A stretch of DNA of 45,485 nt from Lactococcus ileimucosae (lineage in GTDB: Bacteria; Bacillota; Bacilli; Lactobacillales; Streptococcaceae): contig NZ_CALPDE010000017.1 of assembly GCF_943193185.1 (NCBI RefSeq), forward strand, positions 1-45,485. Reading direction: 5' to 3'. The translations under genes and the position numbers were made by a program. Shown in pieces: positions 17,167-26,785 of the stretch. Position 1 is the first letter of the stretch. Each line of letters opens with the position of its first letter. The notes beneath the pieces are model-generated. The model made no database searches, was not told where the DNA came from, and worked only from the letters and a program-made list of their open reading frames with translations.

Positions 17167-17195
17167 AGTATAGCGATTTCAGAAATCGATTTCAA
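17167..17195 (-). promoter_or_regulatory. PTS operon promoter with overlapping cre site
   Basis: On the minus strand TTGAAA (17190-17195) and TATACT (17167-17172) are 17 bases apart. A catabolite-responsive element TGAAATCGATTTCT (17181-17194) covers the -35 and spacer and fits the cre consensus TGWAANCGNTNWCA except at the last base. A second partial cre, TGAAATCGCTATAC, follows. CcpA with HPr-Ser-P would be expected to repress here when glucose is present. Confidence 0.7.
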
Positions 17196-17370
17196 ATATA
17201 ATTTGTTCTGACAATATTAAGCGAAAAAACAAATATTTTTTAATGAAATCCTTATTTATAGCGCTTTCGTTTTTTAAAAACTAATAAAAACTTTAAATTT
17301 CGTCCCGATTTGCGAAACATGTTACAAATTTAGAAACAAAAAAAGTTTTATCCTTTAGTTTAAGTAAATA

Positions 17371-17413
17371 AAAACGCCAAATCTTATGAAAAATGTTAAG
17401 ACTTGACGTTTTT
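17371..17413 (-). terminator. Terminator after the Eis-like acetyltransferase gene
   Basis: An imperfect 16-base inverted repeat (AAAACGCCAAATCTTA against TTAAGACTTGACGTTTT) has T-runs on both strands. It ends transcription of the minus-strand gene ending at 17424. Confidence 0.65.
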
Positions 17414-17423
17414 ATTGCTAGCT

Positions 17424-18431
17424 TTAAAAATATTCGCGCAGAATGGCTTTATTCTCACGCAAGACCCGTGCAGTGAATGCACCGATTGTCATTTCTTCTG
17501 GCTCGTCTGTTTCAGGACCAACACAGATGTTATTTTGTGGCAAAATATCATCGACAATACGTGCAGAAAATGTGGGTTGACCATTCACCTTCAAAAAGGC
17601 TTGAAGATTAACGATGCGTGCTTGCATATAGGGTTGCAGTTGCAACTGTGTCCTTGATGGCTCAGCCAAATCATATTCGAGGAATACATTTGACGGTGCC
17701 GTCCACTTGATGACTTCAAAACTTGCTGCATGACTCGATACAAAGCGATAAAGTGCGGCTTTAGCTTCTTGGGTCAACGTAATACATTCACGGATTATAA
17801 AAGCCGTACCTGCAAATTCATAAATTAAGTAGCCTAGAACTCTGCCATTTTCTTCATAAGTTGCAAAGTAAGGCTGTGATTTATACTCAAAGTAGTATTC
17901 CCAAACATGTTTCGGGCGGACCAGCGACCCTTGGTTATAGACGTGCTCATGTACCTCGGCCATATCTTCAAAAAGCTCTTCACTTATAGCACGGCGCTGC
18001 ACTTGCCCCACTGTTTTTTTGCCTTTGGGAAATTCTTGGGCAGGTACCGTATAGGCTTTCTGGTCAAAAGCGTAATGATAACCAAATTGACCATAAAACT
18101 GATAGGAGAAAGGTGCCAGATAGCTTAAGGCAGTGCCAGCTTCATAATTGTCCTCCAAAATATCGGTCATGAGCTTACGAATACTGCCATTTCCTCTAAA
18201 TTCGGGATAAGAGGCAACATAGCCAATCCCCGACATCTTCAGTTTAGCCTCCTTCCAGTAGACCCGAAAAGAAGTGTCAATAATCATAGAGGATAACTTA
18301 TCATTTTCCCAGTAACTGTAAGGTTTTGAAAAACTCAAAAGCTTCTCAAACGCTTCTTCGCGCGCCTTACTTCTTGGCTTGTTAAAAGCATAAGTCGCGA
18401 GGTCTAAAAGTTCATGTTGCTTCTTTTCCAT
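17424..18431 (-). CDS. Eis-like GNAT N-acetyltransferase with sterol-carrier-like domain
   Basis: I start at the ATG at 18431 (MEKKQHELLDLATYAF), five bases past the stop of the preceding gene and with GGGAAG upstream; this gives 335 residues. The N-terminal GNAT domain contains GIGYVASYPEFRGNGSIRKLM, the acetyl-CoA loop. The middle is a second GNAT-like unit and the C-terminus (VNLQAFLKVNG...IGAFTARVLRE) is the SCP2-like domain typical of the Eis family (PF13527/PF13530), ending in a carboxylate (REYF). Eis proteins acetylate amines, including aminoglycosides, but the substrate here is unknown. Confidence 0.82.
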   Translation of the reverse strand: MEKKQHELLDLATYAFNKPRSKAREEAFEKLLSFSKPYSYWENDKLSSMIIDTSFRVYWKEAKLKMSGIGYVASYPEFRGNGSIRKLMTDILEDNYEAGTALSYLAPFSYQFYGQFGYHYAFDQKAYTVPAQEFPKGKKTVGQVQRRAISEELFEDMAEVHEHVYNQGSLVRPKHVWEYYFEYKSQPYFATYEENGRVLGYLIYEFAGTAFIIRECITLTQEAKAALYRFVSSHAASFEVIKWTAPSNVFLEYDLAEPSRTQLQLQPYMQARIVNLQAFLKVNGQPTFSARIVDDILPQNNICVGPETDEPEEMTIGAFTARVLRENKAILREYF

Positions 18432-18435
18432 ATAC

Positions 18436-18861
18436 TCACTTCCCACCACTATAAGCTTGTTCAATGTGCTCTAAAATAGCAATCATTTGACGTTTTTTCC
18501 AGTAACCCAGAAGCGTTCCGACAAACATATCATTCAATTTTTGAATCATTCCGCTTGAAGTACGACTTTCTTCGATCGTTATCTCCGTCTGCTTATTGTT
18601 GACAGGTTGAAAGCTCCAACGTGTATTGAATGTGTTGCGAATAGTTTTAGTGGTAAAGGCGTACTTATTGGCTTTCACTACTTCATCAATTGTGATGGTT
18701 CCATGTTGGTTTTTGCCAAATGTTTTTGAGTACTCAAAGCCATTAAGAGACTTGATATCCGGTCTGCGACCAGTGTGTTTTTCGATATCATAAAGTGACG
18801 AATCCAAAATCTGATTGTAGACAAACTCGACAGGAGCATTAATTGTTTTAGTGATTTTCAT
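18436..18861 (-). CDS. DUF3284 domain protein
   Basis: The 141-residue protein is a START/polyketide-cyclase-like fold (MKITKTINAPVEFVYNQILD, then TRWSFQPVNNKQTEITIEES) of the DUF3284 family. Members often sit in or beside cellobiose-type PTS operons, as here. Their role is unknown. It is translationally linked to the Eis-like gene, which starts five bases downstream. Confidence 0.8.
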   Translation of the reverse strand: MKITKTINAPVEFVYNQILDSSLYDIEKHTGRRPDIKSLNGFEYSKTFGKNQHGTITIDEVVKANKYAFTTKTIRNTFNTRWSFQPVNNKQTEITIEESRTSSGMIQKLNDMFVGTLLGYWKKRQMIAILEHIEQAYSGGK

Positions 18862-18944
18862 ATGAGATTTCTCCTATTGCTTAGAATAAAATTTATTAAA
18901 CATTAAAATCATTTTAACAATTTATGTAAGCTCTTGCAAGATTT

Positions 18945-20210
18945 TTATGAACGGTAAACAATTTCTCCCGAGCAAAGGGTGTATTTTACTTGACCTAAAA
19001 GTTCTTGACCGATAAATGGTGAATTACTTGATTTTGAATCAAAGTTTTTATCCACTTTATAAGTATTATTGGCATCGAAAATGACCACATCAGCTGGACC
19101 ACCTTCCGCTAAATATCCCGCATCAAAACCATACAATTCAGCTGGATTAACAGTCATTTTTTCCAGCAACTGAACCAGTTTAAGATGACCAGGCGCCACC
19201 AAATGCGTAAGACCAAGTTGCAAAGAAGTTTCTAAACCAATCATGCCGCTAGGTGCTTCAGCCAAAGCAACATTTTTTTCTTCATGAGTATGTGGGGCGT
19301 GATCAGTCGCAATAACACTGATCGTGTTGTCTTTCAAGCCTTCCAAAATTTTTGCAATGTCTTTTGCCTGACGTAATGGAGGATTAAGCTTAGCATTTGT
19401 TCCTATCTCTAGCACTGCTTGCTCTGTCAGTGAAAAATGCTGGGGCGTAACTTCAGCACTAACTTTTGCGCCCATTTTTTGCGCAAAACGTACAACATCT
19501 ACACTTTCTCCAGCGGATAAGTGTTGAATATGTAAACGCGCTTGGGTATCCAAAGCCAACATGGCATCACGTGCAATCATACTGTACTCGGCCACCGTTG
19601 TCGCTCCTGTTAGACCACATTGGTGTGCCACTTTGCCTTCGTTAATGCCTAGTGTATCTACCAACTTAGGGTCTTCCTCGTGAATAGAGAGCAGACTGTC
19701 TGTTTCTTTGGCTTTCTTCAGAGCTTCATGTAAAACCCCTGAGTCACTCAGAGGAATACCGTCATCCGAAAAACCAACTGCTCCAGCCGCCAACAAAGCA
19801 TCAAAATCTGTGAGATGTTGCCCATCAAAATCTTTGGTAATAGAAGCAACGGACTTAATATGAATCTTCTCCTGAGCTGCAAGCTCCAATGTCTCAGAAA
19901 GCACTTCAGGATTAGACAAAACCGGTTTCGTATTTGCCATCATTACAACTGTCGTAAAACCCCCACGTGCTGCAGACAGAGCGCCAGTATGTATGGTCTC
20001 TTTTTGCGTTTGACCAGGTTCACGGAAATGCACATGAATATCGATGAGGCCCGGCGCAACAATTAAGCCACTGGCATCAATGCTTTCTGCTTCTTTTTCT
20101 TCCAAATCTTTGGCAATACGAATAATCTTCTTGTCTTGAATTAACACATCCGCAACTTGATCAAAACCCGTCTTAGGATCGATTACACGGCCATTTTTTA
20201 TGAGTATCAT
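18945..20210 (-). CDS. pyrC: Dihydroorotase
   Basis: I start at the ATG 20208-20210 ([12 protein letters not shown]) because AAAGGGAAC lies just upstream and the family starts there; an ATG 18 bases earlier would have no ribosome site. The 421-residue enzyme closes carbamoyl-aspartate to dihydroorotate, the third step of UMP synthesis. The zinc site begins with [13 protein letters not shown], with later ligands in SIHEEDP, QHLSAG and [12 protein letters not shown]. It follows pyrE by 38 bases in one operon. Confidence 0.97.
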   Translation of the reverse strand: MILIKNGRVIDPKTGFDQVADVLIQDKKIIRIAKDLEEKEAESIDASGLIVAPGLIDIHVHFREPGQTQKETIHTGALSAARGGFTTVVMMANTKPVLSNPEVLSETLELAAQEKIHIKSVASITKDFDGQHLTDFDALLAAGAVGFSDDGIPLSDSGVLHEALKKAKETDSLLSIHEEDPKLVDTLGINEGKVAHQCGLTGATTVAEYSMIARDAMLALDTQARLHIQHLSAGESVDVVRFAQKMGAKVSAEVTPQHFSLTEQAVLEIGTNAKLNPPLRQAKDIAKILEGLKDNTISVIATDHAPHTHEEKNVALAEAPSGMIGLETSLQLGLTHLVAPGHLKLVQLLEKMTVNPAELYGFDAGYLAEGGPADVVIFDANNTYKVDKNFDSKSSNSPFIGQELLGQVKYTLCSGEIVYRS

Positions 20211-20248
20211 CTGTTCCCTTTCTTGCATTTTACATAATATTTATTATG

Positions 20249-20878
20249 TTATTTATTCCATATTTCCTGATTGTCCTTGAATTTTTTAAGCATTTCAAGT
20301 TCATCCTCTGTTACATAACCCGTTTCCTGTGCAATTTGAATCAGTTCAGAATAATTTGTCAAAGTATGTAGCGGTACTTGGGCTTGTTCAAATTTTAAGG
20401 TTGCTTTTTCCAACTGATAGGTAAAGATAGCGATAACACCTAACACCTCTATGCCTTCACGTTGTGCCGCAGCAACTGCCTCTAATACTGAACCTCCTGT
20501 TGAAATAAGGTCCTCAACAACAACCATTTTCTGCCCTTTAGAAACGCGACCTTCAATCTGGTTTCCTGCCCCGTGATCTTTTGGTTTGCTGCGGATGTAG
20601 GCAAAAGGAAGATCCAGATAATCCGCAATAATCGCACCATGGGGAATACCAGCTGTTGCTGTACCTGCAATCACTTCAACTTCTGGAAATTCGGCTTTAA
20701 CCAAGTCAGAGAAAGCACGCTCAATGCGTGTACGTACTTCTGGATAAGCCAAGGTTACACGGTTGTCTGTGTAGATAGGCGACTGAATCCCACTTGCCCA
20801 AGTAAAGGGCGCACTTGGTGATAAGCTTACAGCTTTTATTTCGAGTAAATCAGCAGCGATAGTTTTTGATAGTGACAT
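20249..20878 (-). CDS. pyrE: Orotate phosphoribosyltransferase
   Basis: The 209-residue protein has the PRPP-binding motif [13 protein letters not shown], the flexible loop [15 protein letters not shown], and the substrate strand [17 protein letters not shown]. It makes OMP from orotate and PRPP. It heads the pyrE-pyrC operon behind a PyrR-type attenuator. Confidence 0.97.
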   Translation of the reverse strand: MSLSKTIAADLLEIKAVSLSPSAPFTWASGIQSPIYTDNRVTLAYPEVRTRIERAFSDLVKAEFPEVEVIAGTATAGIPHGAIIADYLDLPFAYIRSKPKDHGAGNQIEGRVSKGQKMVVVEDLISTGGSVLEAVAAAQREGIEVLGVIAIFTYQLEKATLKFEQAQVPLHTLTNYSELIQIAQETGYVTEDELEMLKKFKDNQEIWNK

Positions 20879-20931
20879 GTCTTCCTCTTTCTAGTTCCTT
20901 TAAGTTAATCTAAACAGCACGGTATTTATAG

Positions 20932-21078
20932 AAAAAACACTTGCAGAGAACTGCAAGTGCGTAAAAAAATATGTCAATAATACTTAGACTTCGCCTAAAT
21001 ATTCTATTAAGTAGACAATTATACGGTTTCCTTGCTAGCCTCTCGTGCTAATTTAAAGGTTCATCGCTATATAGTCTA
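20932..21078 (-). promoter_or_regulatory. PyrR-type attenuator and promoter of pyrE-pyrC
   Basis: On the minus strand TTGCAA (21096-21101) and TAGACT (21073-21078) are 17 bases apart. The leader then carries GCACGAGAGGCTAGCAAGG (about 21030-21052), matching the PyrR-binding loop consensus around AGAGAGGCU, and ends in a strong terminator CACTTGCAG-TTCT-CTGCAAGTG (20938-20959) followed by TTTTTT. With UMP, PyrR should stabilise the anti-antiterminator and stop transcription before pyrE. Confidence 0.8.
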
Positions 21079-21132
21079 ACAGATTTAGTCGAAGTTTGCA
21101 ATCATAAACTCTATTTTTAAAAAACAAGACTG

Positions 21133-21639
21133 TCAACGTGATTTTCTAAACTCTAAAGTCATGTCATACCAAATCTCGCCGCCCCATTGAGATTCAGAAA
21201 TGCCCTTGTTGACAAATCCATATCTTTCATAATAGCCCACCAGATAATCATGACAAGTTAAGCTCACACCTCGCCGGTTTTTCAGTCGCGCCTGCTTGAT
21301 AAAGCGGGACATCAGCTCCTTGGCGATTCCTTGCCCCTGATAATCAGGATGAACTGCCAAACTTGTGATTTTCTGATAGCCATAAAAATTCGGATTACGC
21401 TCCGAATGCTCAAACATTATATCCTCCACAAAACGGCCAGCTGTCACAGGTCCAGCCACATATCCCACAACTGTACCCCTTTCGTTATGTGCCACCAAAA
21501 ATGAGTCGCTAATACGCTCAATTTGTTCCAGCATCGACTCTCGTGAGGAAGCTTCATTTGGCGAAAAATCCGTCGTTTCAATGTGCATGATTCCATCTAA
21601 ATCCGAAATTTTTGCATAGTCATAAGTAATTTTTTCCAT
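21133..21639 (-). CDS. GNAT N-acetyltransferase
   Basis: The 168-residue protein is a single GNAT domain. The core acetyl-CoA motif is ITSLAVHPDYQGQGIAKELM, and the C-terminal YERYGFVNKG is typical of arylalkylamine-type acetyltransferases. The substrate is not known. It lies 40 bases downstream of the ABC-F gene and may share its transcript. Confidence 0.85.
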   Translation of the reverse strand: MEKITYDYAKISDLDGIMHIETTDFSPNEASSRESMLEQIERISDSFLVAHNERGTVVGYVAGPVTAGRFVEDIMFEHSERNPNFYGYQKITSLAVHPDYQGQGIAKELMSRFIKQARLKNRRGVSLTCHDYLVGYYERYGFVNKGISESQWGGEIWYDMTLEFRKSR

Positions 21640-21678
21640 AGTATTTCTTTCTGATAGATTATTTTTTCTGTTTCAGCA

Positions 21679-23580
21679 TCATAAACTTTCCAGACTCTCC
21701 ATTGCTTCCAGTAAATTCATCTCGGCTTCTTCTTTTTGTACAGCCAGTTGATCCAGCTCTGCTTGGAGTTCACCCAGTTTAACAAAATCATCTGTTACAT
21801 CTAACATGGCGTGTGAAATTTCTTCGCTTTTCTTTTCCAAAGTGGCAAGTTTTTCTTCTGCAGCATTGACTTCACGTTCTAATCTTCGGCGGATTTTCTG
21901 CGCTTCTTTCTGCTGTGCATAGTCCATCTGACCCGCACTTTCTGGCTTTTCTTCCCAAACAACTTCTTGATGCGCCTCTTCTTGAAGTTTTTTCTCCAAA
22001 TAGTAATCATAATCGCCCAGATAAAGTTTACTTCCTTGTGGCGATATTTCGAGAACTTTGGTCGCAACACGGTTAATAAAATAGCGGTCATGACTGACAA
22101 AAAGTAAGGTGCCGTCAAAGTCTATCAAGCTATTTTCTAGCACTTCGCGGCTATCAATATCCAAGTGGTTGGTGGGTTCATCCAATACAAGAAAATTGTC
22201 ATGTTGCAGGGCAAGTTTTGCCAAGAGAAGGCGCGCTTTTTCTCCCCCGGATAACATCGAAACGGTCTTTTTCACATCTTCACCGCTGAAAAGGAAAGCG
22301 CCTAAAAGATTGCGAATCTCTACTTCTGGTAAAAGACGATGTTCATTCCAAATCTCGTCAAGAACACTATTAGAAGGCGTTAGACGTCCTTGTTCTTGGT
22401 CATAATAGCCTAAGTCGACATTGGCACCAAGCTTTACCTGACCCTTAAGAAGGGGAATCTGACCCACAATCGACTTAATCAACGTTGTTTTCCCGATACC
22501 GTTTGGTCCTACAATAGCAATGGCATCGTGTTTTCGTGTATCGATATTGATAGGCTCGGACAGCACTTTATCATAGCCTACAGCTGCATCTTCCACCGTA
22601 AGGACGATATTGCCCGACTTTTTAGCTGGAGAAAAAGTCATGTGCGCGGCAGCTTCACTTCCGGTTGGTGCTTCGATACGCTCCATCTTTTCCAACTTCT
22701 TCTGACGAGATTGGGCACGTTTTGTTGTGGAAGCCCGCACCATGTTTCGAGCAACGAAATCTTCTAGTTTTTCGATTTCTTTTTGTTGCTTGTCATAGTT
22801 TTTTTGCTCAGTGGCGAGCATCTCTGCTTTGAGTTCGATATATTTGCTGTAATTCCCCGCAAAGCGTGTCAGCTTGCCGCGTGAAATCTCTAAGGTCTCA
22901 GTGACAACCTTATCCAAGAAATAACGGTCGTGACTGACAATCAAAAGACTTCCTGAATAGTTTTTCAGGTAAGTTTCTAGCCAAGCCAGTGTTTCAATAT
23001 CCAAATGATTGGTTGGTTCGTCCAAAATCAGCAAATCAGGCTTTTCTAAAAGCATTTTTGCCAGAGCTAACCGTGTTTTTTGTCCGCCAGATAAAGAGGA
23101 GATAGGGCGATTCCACATCTTCTCGTCGAAACGAAAACCATTAAGCACCGACTTTATCTCTGCTTCATAGGTAAAACCGTTGGCTTGACGGAATTCTTCA
23201 GACAGAACATCATAGCGGTGCATCAGACTGTCCAAGTCTCCCCCAGTCAGATCAGACATTTGCATCTCCATCTGACGTAACTGTTGCTCTGTTTGACGCA
23301 GTTTTCCAAAGACTGTCAACATTTCTTCAAAAATCGTCAAATCCGATGACAAGCCTGTATCTTGAGCCAAATAATTCAGGTGCAGGTCCTTGACTTTAGA
23401 AATCGACCCAGCAGACGGTTCTTCAACGCCTGCAATAATCTTCAATAAGGTGGACTTTCCCGCACCATTTCTTCCGACTAAAGCCATGCGTGAGTGATCT
23501 TGAAGATTAAAGTTTATATTTTCAAATAAAACATCACCACCAAAAGTGCGTGCTATCCCGTTTCCTTGTAGTAAAATCAT
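21679..23580 (-). CDS. ABC-F ATPase, YdiF-like
   Basis: The 633-residue soluble protein contains two ABC domains and no membrane segment. Domain 1 has GRNGAGKST, LSGGQKTRLALAKML and DEPTNHLD; domain 2 has GPNGIGKTT, LSGGEKARLLLAKLA and DEPTNHLD. The interdomain linker (about 240-320, KQQKEIEKLEDFVARNMVRASTTKRAQ) is the P-site tRNA-interaction motif region of ABC-F factors, and the C-terminus is a coiled coil. It should act on ribosomes. It does not look like a dedicated antibiotic-resistance subfamily. The 'YdiF' choice rests on length and C-terminal coiled coil. Confidence 0.9.
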   Translation of the reverse strand: MILLQGNGIARTFGGDVLFENINFNLQDHSRMALVGRNGAGKSTLLKIIAGVEEPSAGSISKVKDLHLNYLAQDTGLSSDLTIFEEMLTVFGKLRQTEQQLRQMEMQMSDLTGGDLDSLMHRYDVLSEEFRQANGFTYEAEIKSVLNGFRFDEKMWNRPISSLSGGQKTRLALAKMLLEKPDLLILDEPTNHLDIETLAWLETYLKNYSGSLLIVSHDRYFLDKVVTETLEISRGKLTRFAGNYSKYIELKAEMLATEQKNYDKQQKEIEKLEDFVARNMVRASTTKRAQSRQKKLEKMERIEAPTGSEAAAHMTFSPAKKSGNIVLTVEDAAVGYDKVLSEPINIDTRKHDAIAIVGPNGIGKTTLIKSIVGQIPLLKGQVKLGANVDLGYYDQEQGRLTPSNSVLDEIWNEHRLLPEVEIRNLLGAFLFSGEDVKKTVSMLSGGEKARLLLAKLALQHDNFLVLDEPTNHLDIDSREVLENSLIDFDGTLLFVSHDRYFINRVATKVLEISPQGSKLYLGDYDYYLEKKLQEEAHQEVVWEEKPESAGQMDYAQQKEAQKIRRRLEREVNAAEEKLATLEKKSEEISHAMLDVTDDFVKLGELQAELDQLAVQKEEAEMNLLEAMESLESL

Positions 23581-23685
23581 TCTTCTATTTTAACATAAAA
23601 ATGTTGAAGGTAAAGGACCTGCCTCATGAAATCAATATAACTTAAGAATGTTACACTAAGTCCCCATAAATTCTAGTCAGAAAAT

Positions 23686-23711
23686 GAAAAAAAGAGAGCG
23701 CTGGGCTCCCC
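23686..23711 (-). terminator. Terminator after the glutathione peroxidase gene
   Basis: GAGC and GCTC pair with two flanking pairs (one wobble) and on the minus strand are followed by TTTTTTT. It begins just past the stop at 23716. Confidence 0.6.
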
Positions 23712-23715
23712 TTGT

Positions 23716-24198
23716 TTATACTGTCTTCAGTTCTTGGACAATATCTTTGGCAATTTTTTCAGGAGTTGTAGCTGGTGCGTAACGCGCAACAACTTCCCCT
23801 TGGCGATTAATCAGAAACTTGGTGAAATTCCACTTGATTTTTTTCCCTAGAGGACTGCCTTTCTCTGCTTTTAACCAAGTGTATAATGGACTTTCGTTTT
23901 CTCCATTGACATCAATTTTTTGGAAGCGAGGGAAGGTTGTGCCGTAATTGAGGCTACAAAATTGATTGATTTCCTCCGCTGTTCCTGGAGCTTGTTCTTT
24001 GAACTGGTTGCAAGGAAAGTCAAGTATCTCTAACCCCTCATCTTTGTAATTCTCATAGAGCTTTTGGAGGCCGTCATATTGTGGTGTGAAGCCACACTTT
24101 GTGGCTGTATTGACAACGAGCAACACCTTTCCTTCATAAGCAGAGAGAGAAACATCTTCTCCTTGACTTCCTTTAACGATAAAATCATAAATTGACAT
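23716..24198 (-). CDS. Glutathione/thioredoxin peroxidase (GPx family)
   Basis: The 160-residue protein has the peroxidatic Cys35 in [12 protein letters not shown], the FPCNQF motif (about 61-66) containing the second Cys, and [11 protein letters not shown] with the catalytic Trp/Asn. It reduces hydroperoxides. Many bacterial members use thioredoxin, but this genome also makes glutathione (gshF at 1533-3797), so either donor is possible. Confidence 0.93.
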   Translation of the reverse strand: MSIYDFIVKGSQGEDVSLSAYEGKVLLVVNTATKCGFTPQYDGLQKLYENYKDEGLEILDFPCNQFKEQAPGTAEEINQFCSLNYGTTFPRFQKIDVNGENESPLYTWLKAEKGSPLGKKIKWNFTKFLINRQGEVVARYAPATTPEKIAKDIVQELKTV

Positions 24199-24269
24199 AG
24201 GAACTTCCTTTCTGTATGGCTTGAATTGCTATTGATTATAGCACTTGCTCTATCGGCTGTCAAAGGATG

Positions 24270-24974
24270 CTACTTTCGCATAAAAACTTTGAGACTCTGA
24301 ATCTCTTCGACAGTTAAAGGTCGATACTCCCCTGGCTCCAACTGCATATCCAAGACAAGAGGACCAAAGCTGAGACGTTGCAACTGCTCCACCTTTTTAC
24401 CCAAAGCCAGAAACATCTTTTTGACCTGATGATACTTTCCTTCCTGAATCGTCACTTTTGCATGATGCCCATCTAAAATTTCCAGAAAAGCAGGTTGAGT
24501 ACATACTCCTCCGATAAACGTGATGCCTTGTGCAAACGCAGCAACATCATCCTTTTCGAGTGCTTCCAAGGTTTCGACCCAGTAAGTTTTTGCGACATGC
24601 TGCTGAGGTTTGAGCATGTCAATACCTAAAGGGCCATTATCCGTGATTAATAATAAACCTGTCGTTAAAAAGTCCAAGCGCCCGACAGGATACAAAGCAT
24701 CATTCTCCTCATCTAGCAATGTACGGTAGGTCGGAAGTTTTTCGTCTTTATTAGCAGACAAGACTCCAGCCGGCTTATTTAACATAAAATATTGATGGGG
24801 AAACTGCGTGAGCTGTCGCTCCTCTACAAAAATCTCGTGCATCTGCGGGTCAACATTTCGACTCAAATTGTACTCCACAAGGCCATCAATCTTTATCTTT
24901 CTCCTCTGCGCCAGTCGTTTGACTTCTTTTTTATCTGTCCAACCGTTCAAAAACAGGTAGTGGTCTAATCTCAT
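24270..24974 (-). CDS. 16S rRNA pseudouridine(516) synthase, RsuA family
   Basis: I start at MRLDHYLFLNGWTDKKEVKR (24974), where the S4-like RNA-binding domain begins; the ten-residue-longer frame has no ribosome site. The protein then has the catalytic PVGRLDFLTTGLLLITDNGPL block with the active Asp, and KTYWVETLE and EGKYHQVKKMFLALGKKV of the RsuA/RluB/E/F group. It converts uridine in the small subunit rRNA. A choice between RsuA and RluF cannot be made by eye. Confidence 0.88.
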   Translation of the reverse strand: MRLDHYLFLNGWTDKKEVKRLAQRRKIKIDGLVEYNLSRNVDPQMHEIFVEERQLTQFPHQYFMLNKPAGVLSANKDEKLPTYRTLLDEENDALYPVGRLDFLTTGLLLITDNGPLGIDMLKPQQHVAKTYWVETLEALEKDDVAAFAQGITFIGGVCTQPAFLEILDGHHAKVTIQEGKYHQVKKMFLALGKKVEQLQRLSFGPLVLDMQLEPGEYRPLTVEEIQSLKVFMRK

Positions 24975-25037
24975 ATCTTTATATTTTAACAAATTATAAG
25001 TCATCCAGTGACCGACAAGCTCTTTTCACTCTTTCTT

Positions 25038-26396
25038 TTACATAAGATGACCTAAAAAGACAGACACACATGTAAAATAAATCAGCAAGGCAAGTAAGTC
25101 TTTAAGCGTTGTAATAATCGGTGCTGAACCCGCTGCTTGGTCGACTTTTAACTTGATGAGGATAAAGGGAACTAAAAAGCCTAGCATCGAAGATACTGTC
25201 ATCGTTGCAAAAAGCGCCAGACCAACAGCCAAGCCCAGCATCGGAAGCCCCAGCCATAAAAGAGCGATGAGACCTGCCAAGCTTCCCATCAAAGCGCCAA
25301 TGGCTAAGCCTACGCGTAATTCTTTGAAGAAGGGCGTAAGAAAGTCCTCCATGTTGATATGCCCCAGAACCAAGCCACGTGTAAAAACAGTTGAAGACTG
25401 TGTCCCGATATTACCGCCCATTCCCATGATGAGAGGGATGAAGATTGCTACCATGGCGATGGATTCCAGAGTTTGCTCAAAACCCTCAATGACCAAGCCT
25501 GATAAGAGACTTAGGAGCAAAGTCGCAAGGAGAAAGGGTAGACGGACTGCTAATATCTTGTTCATTTTGCCATTGATGAGCAGTTTACTGCGGTCCTCTT
25601 CGGCATCTTTTAGGTCCGACAAACCAGCTTGGTTTAGAATATCCTCTGTCGCCTCTTCTTCCAAAATCTCCATGGCATCATCAAAGGTAAGGAGGCCGAC
25701 CAAGCGCTCATCATCATCTGTCACTGCTAAGGCAATCAGGTCAAGTTCCTTTACTTTCTGGGCGACCTGCTCTTGGTCGTCCGATGTTTTAACAGTTACT
25801 GGCTGTTGAGACATCACATCTTCGATAAGTACCGTGGGTTTTACTGTCAAAAGCTGCCCTAGAGTGATAAAGCCTTGGAGTTTTTCCTGCGCATCAACAA
25901 CAAAGAGGATATAGATGTTTTCCTTGCGCCGTGCTTCTTCTGAAACTTTAGACAGGGCTTCCTCCTGTGTCAGCTCTCCCGTCAACGTCACGTACTCGGT
26001 CGTCATGATTCGCCCTGCAGTTTCCGGTCTATAGGCTTGAAGTTTGAGGGTTTCCTCGCGATTTGGAGCGCTTAAGATACTCAAAAAACGCTTGACCTGC
26101 TTCTCAGGCAAACGATCAAAAAGCCTCACCCTGTCATCAGGCGAAAGCTGGTTCAGGATGTTCTGTACCAGAGGCGGCTTAATCGTGGACAAAATATTTT
26201 TTTGCTGGCTGATACGCAGCACCTTAAACAGTTCGAGTGCCTTATCTTCCGCTAGGGCTTCAAAGAGACTGGCCTGTTCATCAATGGTTAGGTGCAGCAA
26301 AAGCTCTTTCAACTCATGTTTTGGCAGGTATTGGAGCATGGCTTGCAGTTTTTCAAACTCTTTCGTTCTAATATAATAGCTTATAAGTTCTCCCAT
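25038..26396 (-). CDS. mgtE: Magnesium transporter MgtE
   Basis: The 452-residue protein has the N-terminal superhelical domain (about 1-130), two CBS domains (ETAGRIMTTEYVTL and LLIEDVM-type start IEDVMSQQPVTV, through about 260), a plug helix, and a C-terminal five-helix channel with the conserved IPLIMGMGGNIGTQSSTVFTRGL filter region. It imports Mg2+ down the membrane potential and is gated by cytosolic Mg2+ at the CBS/N domains. No M-box riboswitch was seen upstream. It starts after a separate 108-base gap from lapA. Confidence 0.95.
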   Translation of the reverse strand: MGELISYYIRTKEFEKLQAMLQYLPKHELKELLLHLTIDEQASLFEALAEDKALELFKVLRISQQKNILSTIKPPLVQNILNQLSPDDRVRLFDRLPEKQVKRFLSILSAPNREETLKLQAYRPETAGRIMTTEYVTLTGELTQEEALSKVSEEARRKENIYILFVVDAQEKLQGFITLGQLLTVKPTVLIEDVMSQQPVTVKTSDDQEQVAQKVKELDLIALAVTDDDERLVGLLTFDDAMEILEEEATEDILNQAGLSDLKDAEEDRSKLLINGKMNKILAVRLPFLLATLLLSLLSGLVIEGFEQTLESIAMVAIFIPLIMGMGGNIGTQSSTVFTRGLVLGHINMEDFLTPFFKELRVGLAIGALMGSLAGLIALLWLGLPMLGLAVGLALFATMTVSSMLGFLVPFILIKLKVDQAAGSAPIITTLKDLLALLIYFTCVSVFLGHLM

Positions 26397-26462
26397 GGTG
26401 GTTTTCCTTTTTTGCTTTTCTCTCTAAATTCTAATACTTTTGTTATAAACCACCAAACGATA

Positions 26463-26491
26463 TAAAAAGACCGAAGTGGTCCTTCGGTCTT
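26463..26491 (-). terminator. Terminator after lapA-like gene
   Basis: AAGACCGAAG and CTTCGGTCTT pair perfectly around a four-base loop and T's follow on the minus strand. It is 14 bases past the stop. Confidence 0.8.
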
Positions 26492-26504
26492 CCGTTCATC
26501 TTCC

Positions 26505-26711
26505 TTATTTTCGCCCCCGCATTACATAGCCGCAAACAAACCCAATCAAGCCCACAGCAATAATGCCGTAGAACATGGGGATATCAATAGTGAAAAATAG
26601 CATATTTATCCTGACAGGAGCAAAGTTCAAAACGGCAAAGATAAGGATAAGTAAAAGAATCAAGAGAACCAAAATTCTTTTTGCTGTGAAAAAACTTTTG
26701 ATTTTTTCCAT
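26505..26711 (-). CDS. LapA/DUF1049-family membrane protein
   Basis: The 68-residue protein has two membrane helices (about 12-32 and 42-62) joined by the family's VRINMLFFTIDIPM loop. DUF1049/LapA proteins are inner-membrane proteins linked to lipopolysaccharide assembly in Gram-negatives; the Firmicutes role is unknown. It stands alone with its own terminator. Confidence 0.75.
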   Translation of the reverse strand: MEKIKSFFTAKRILVLLILLLILIFAVLNFAPVRINMLFFTIDIPMFYGIIAVGLIGFVCGYVMRGRK

Positions 26712-26785
26712 GTGTAAAGTTCCTTTCCGAGATTATTATACTGCTATTTTAGCATAATCTCTTATCCCCTCTCAAAAAGTTCCTC

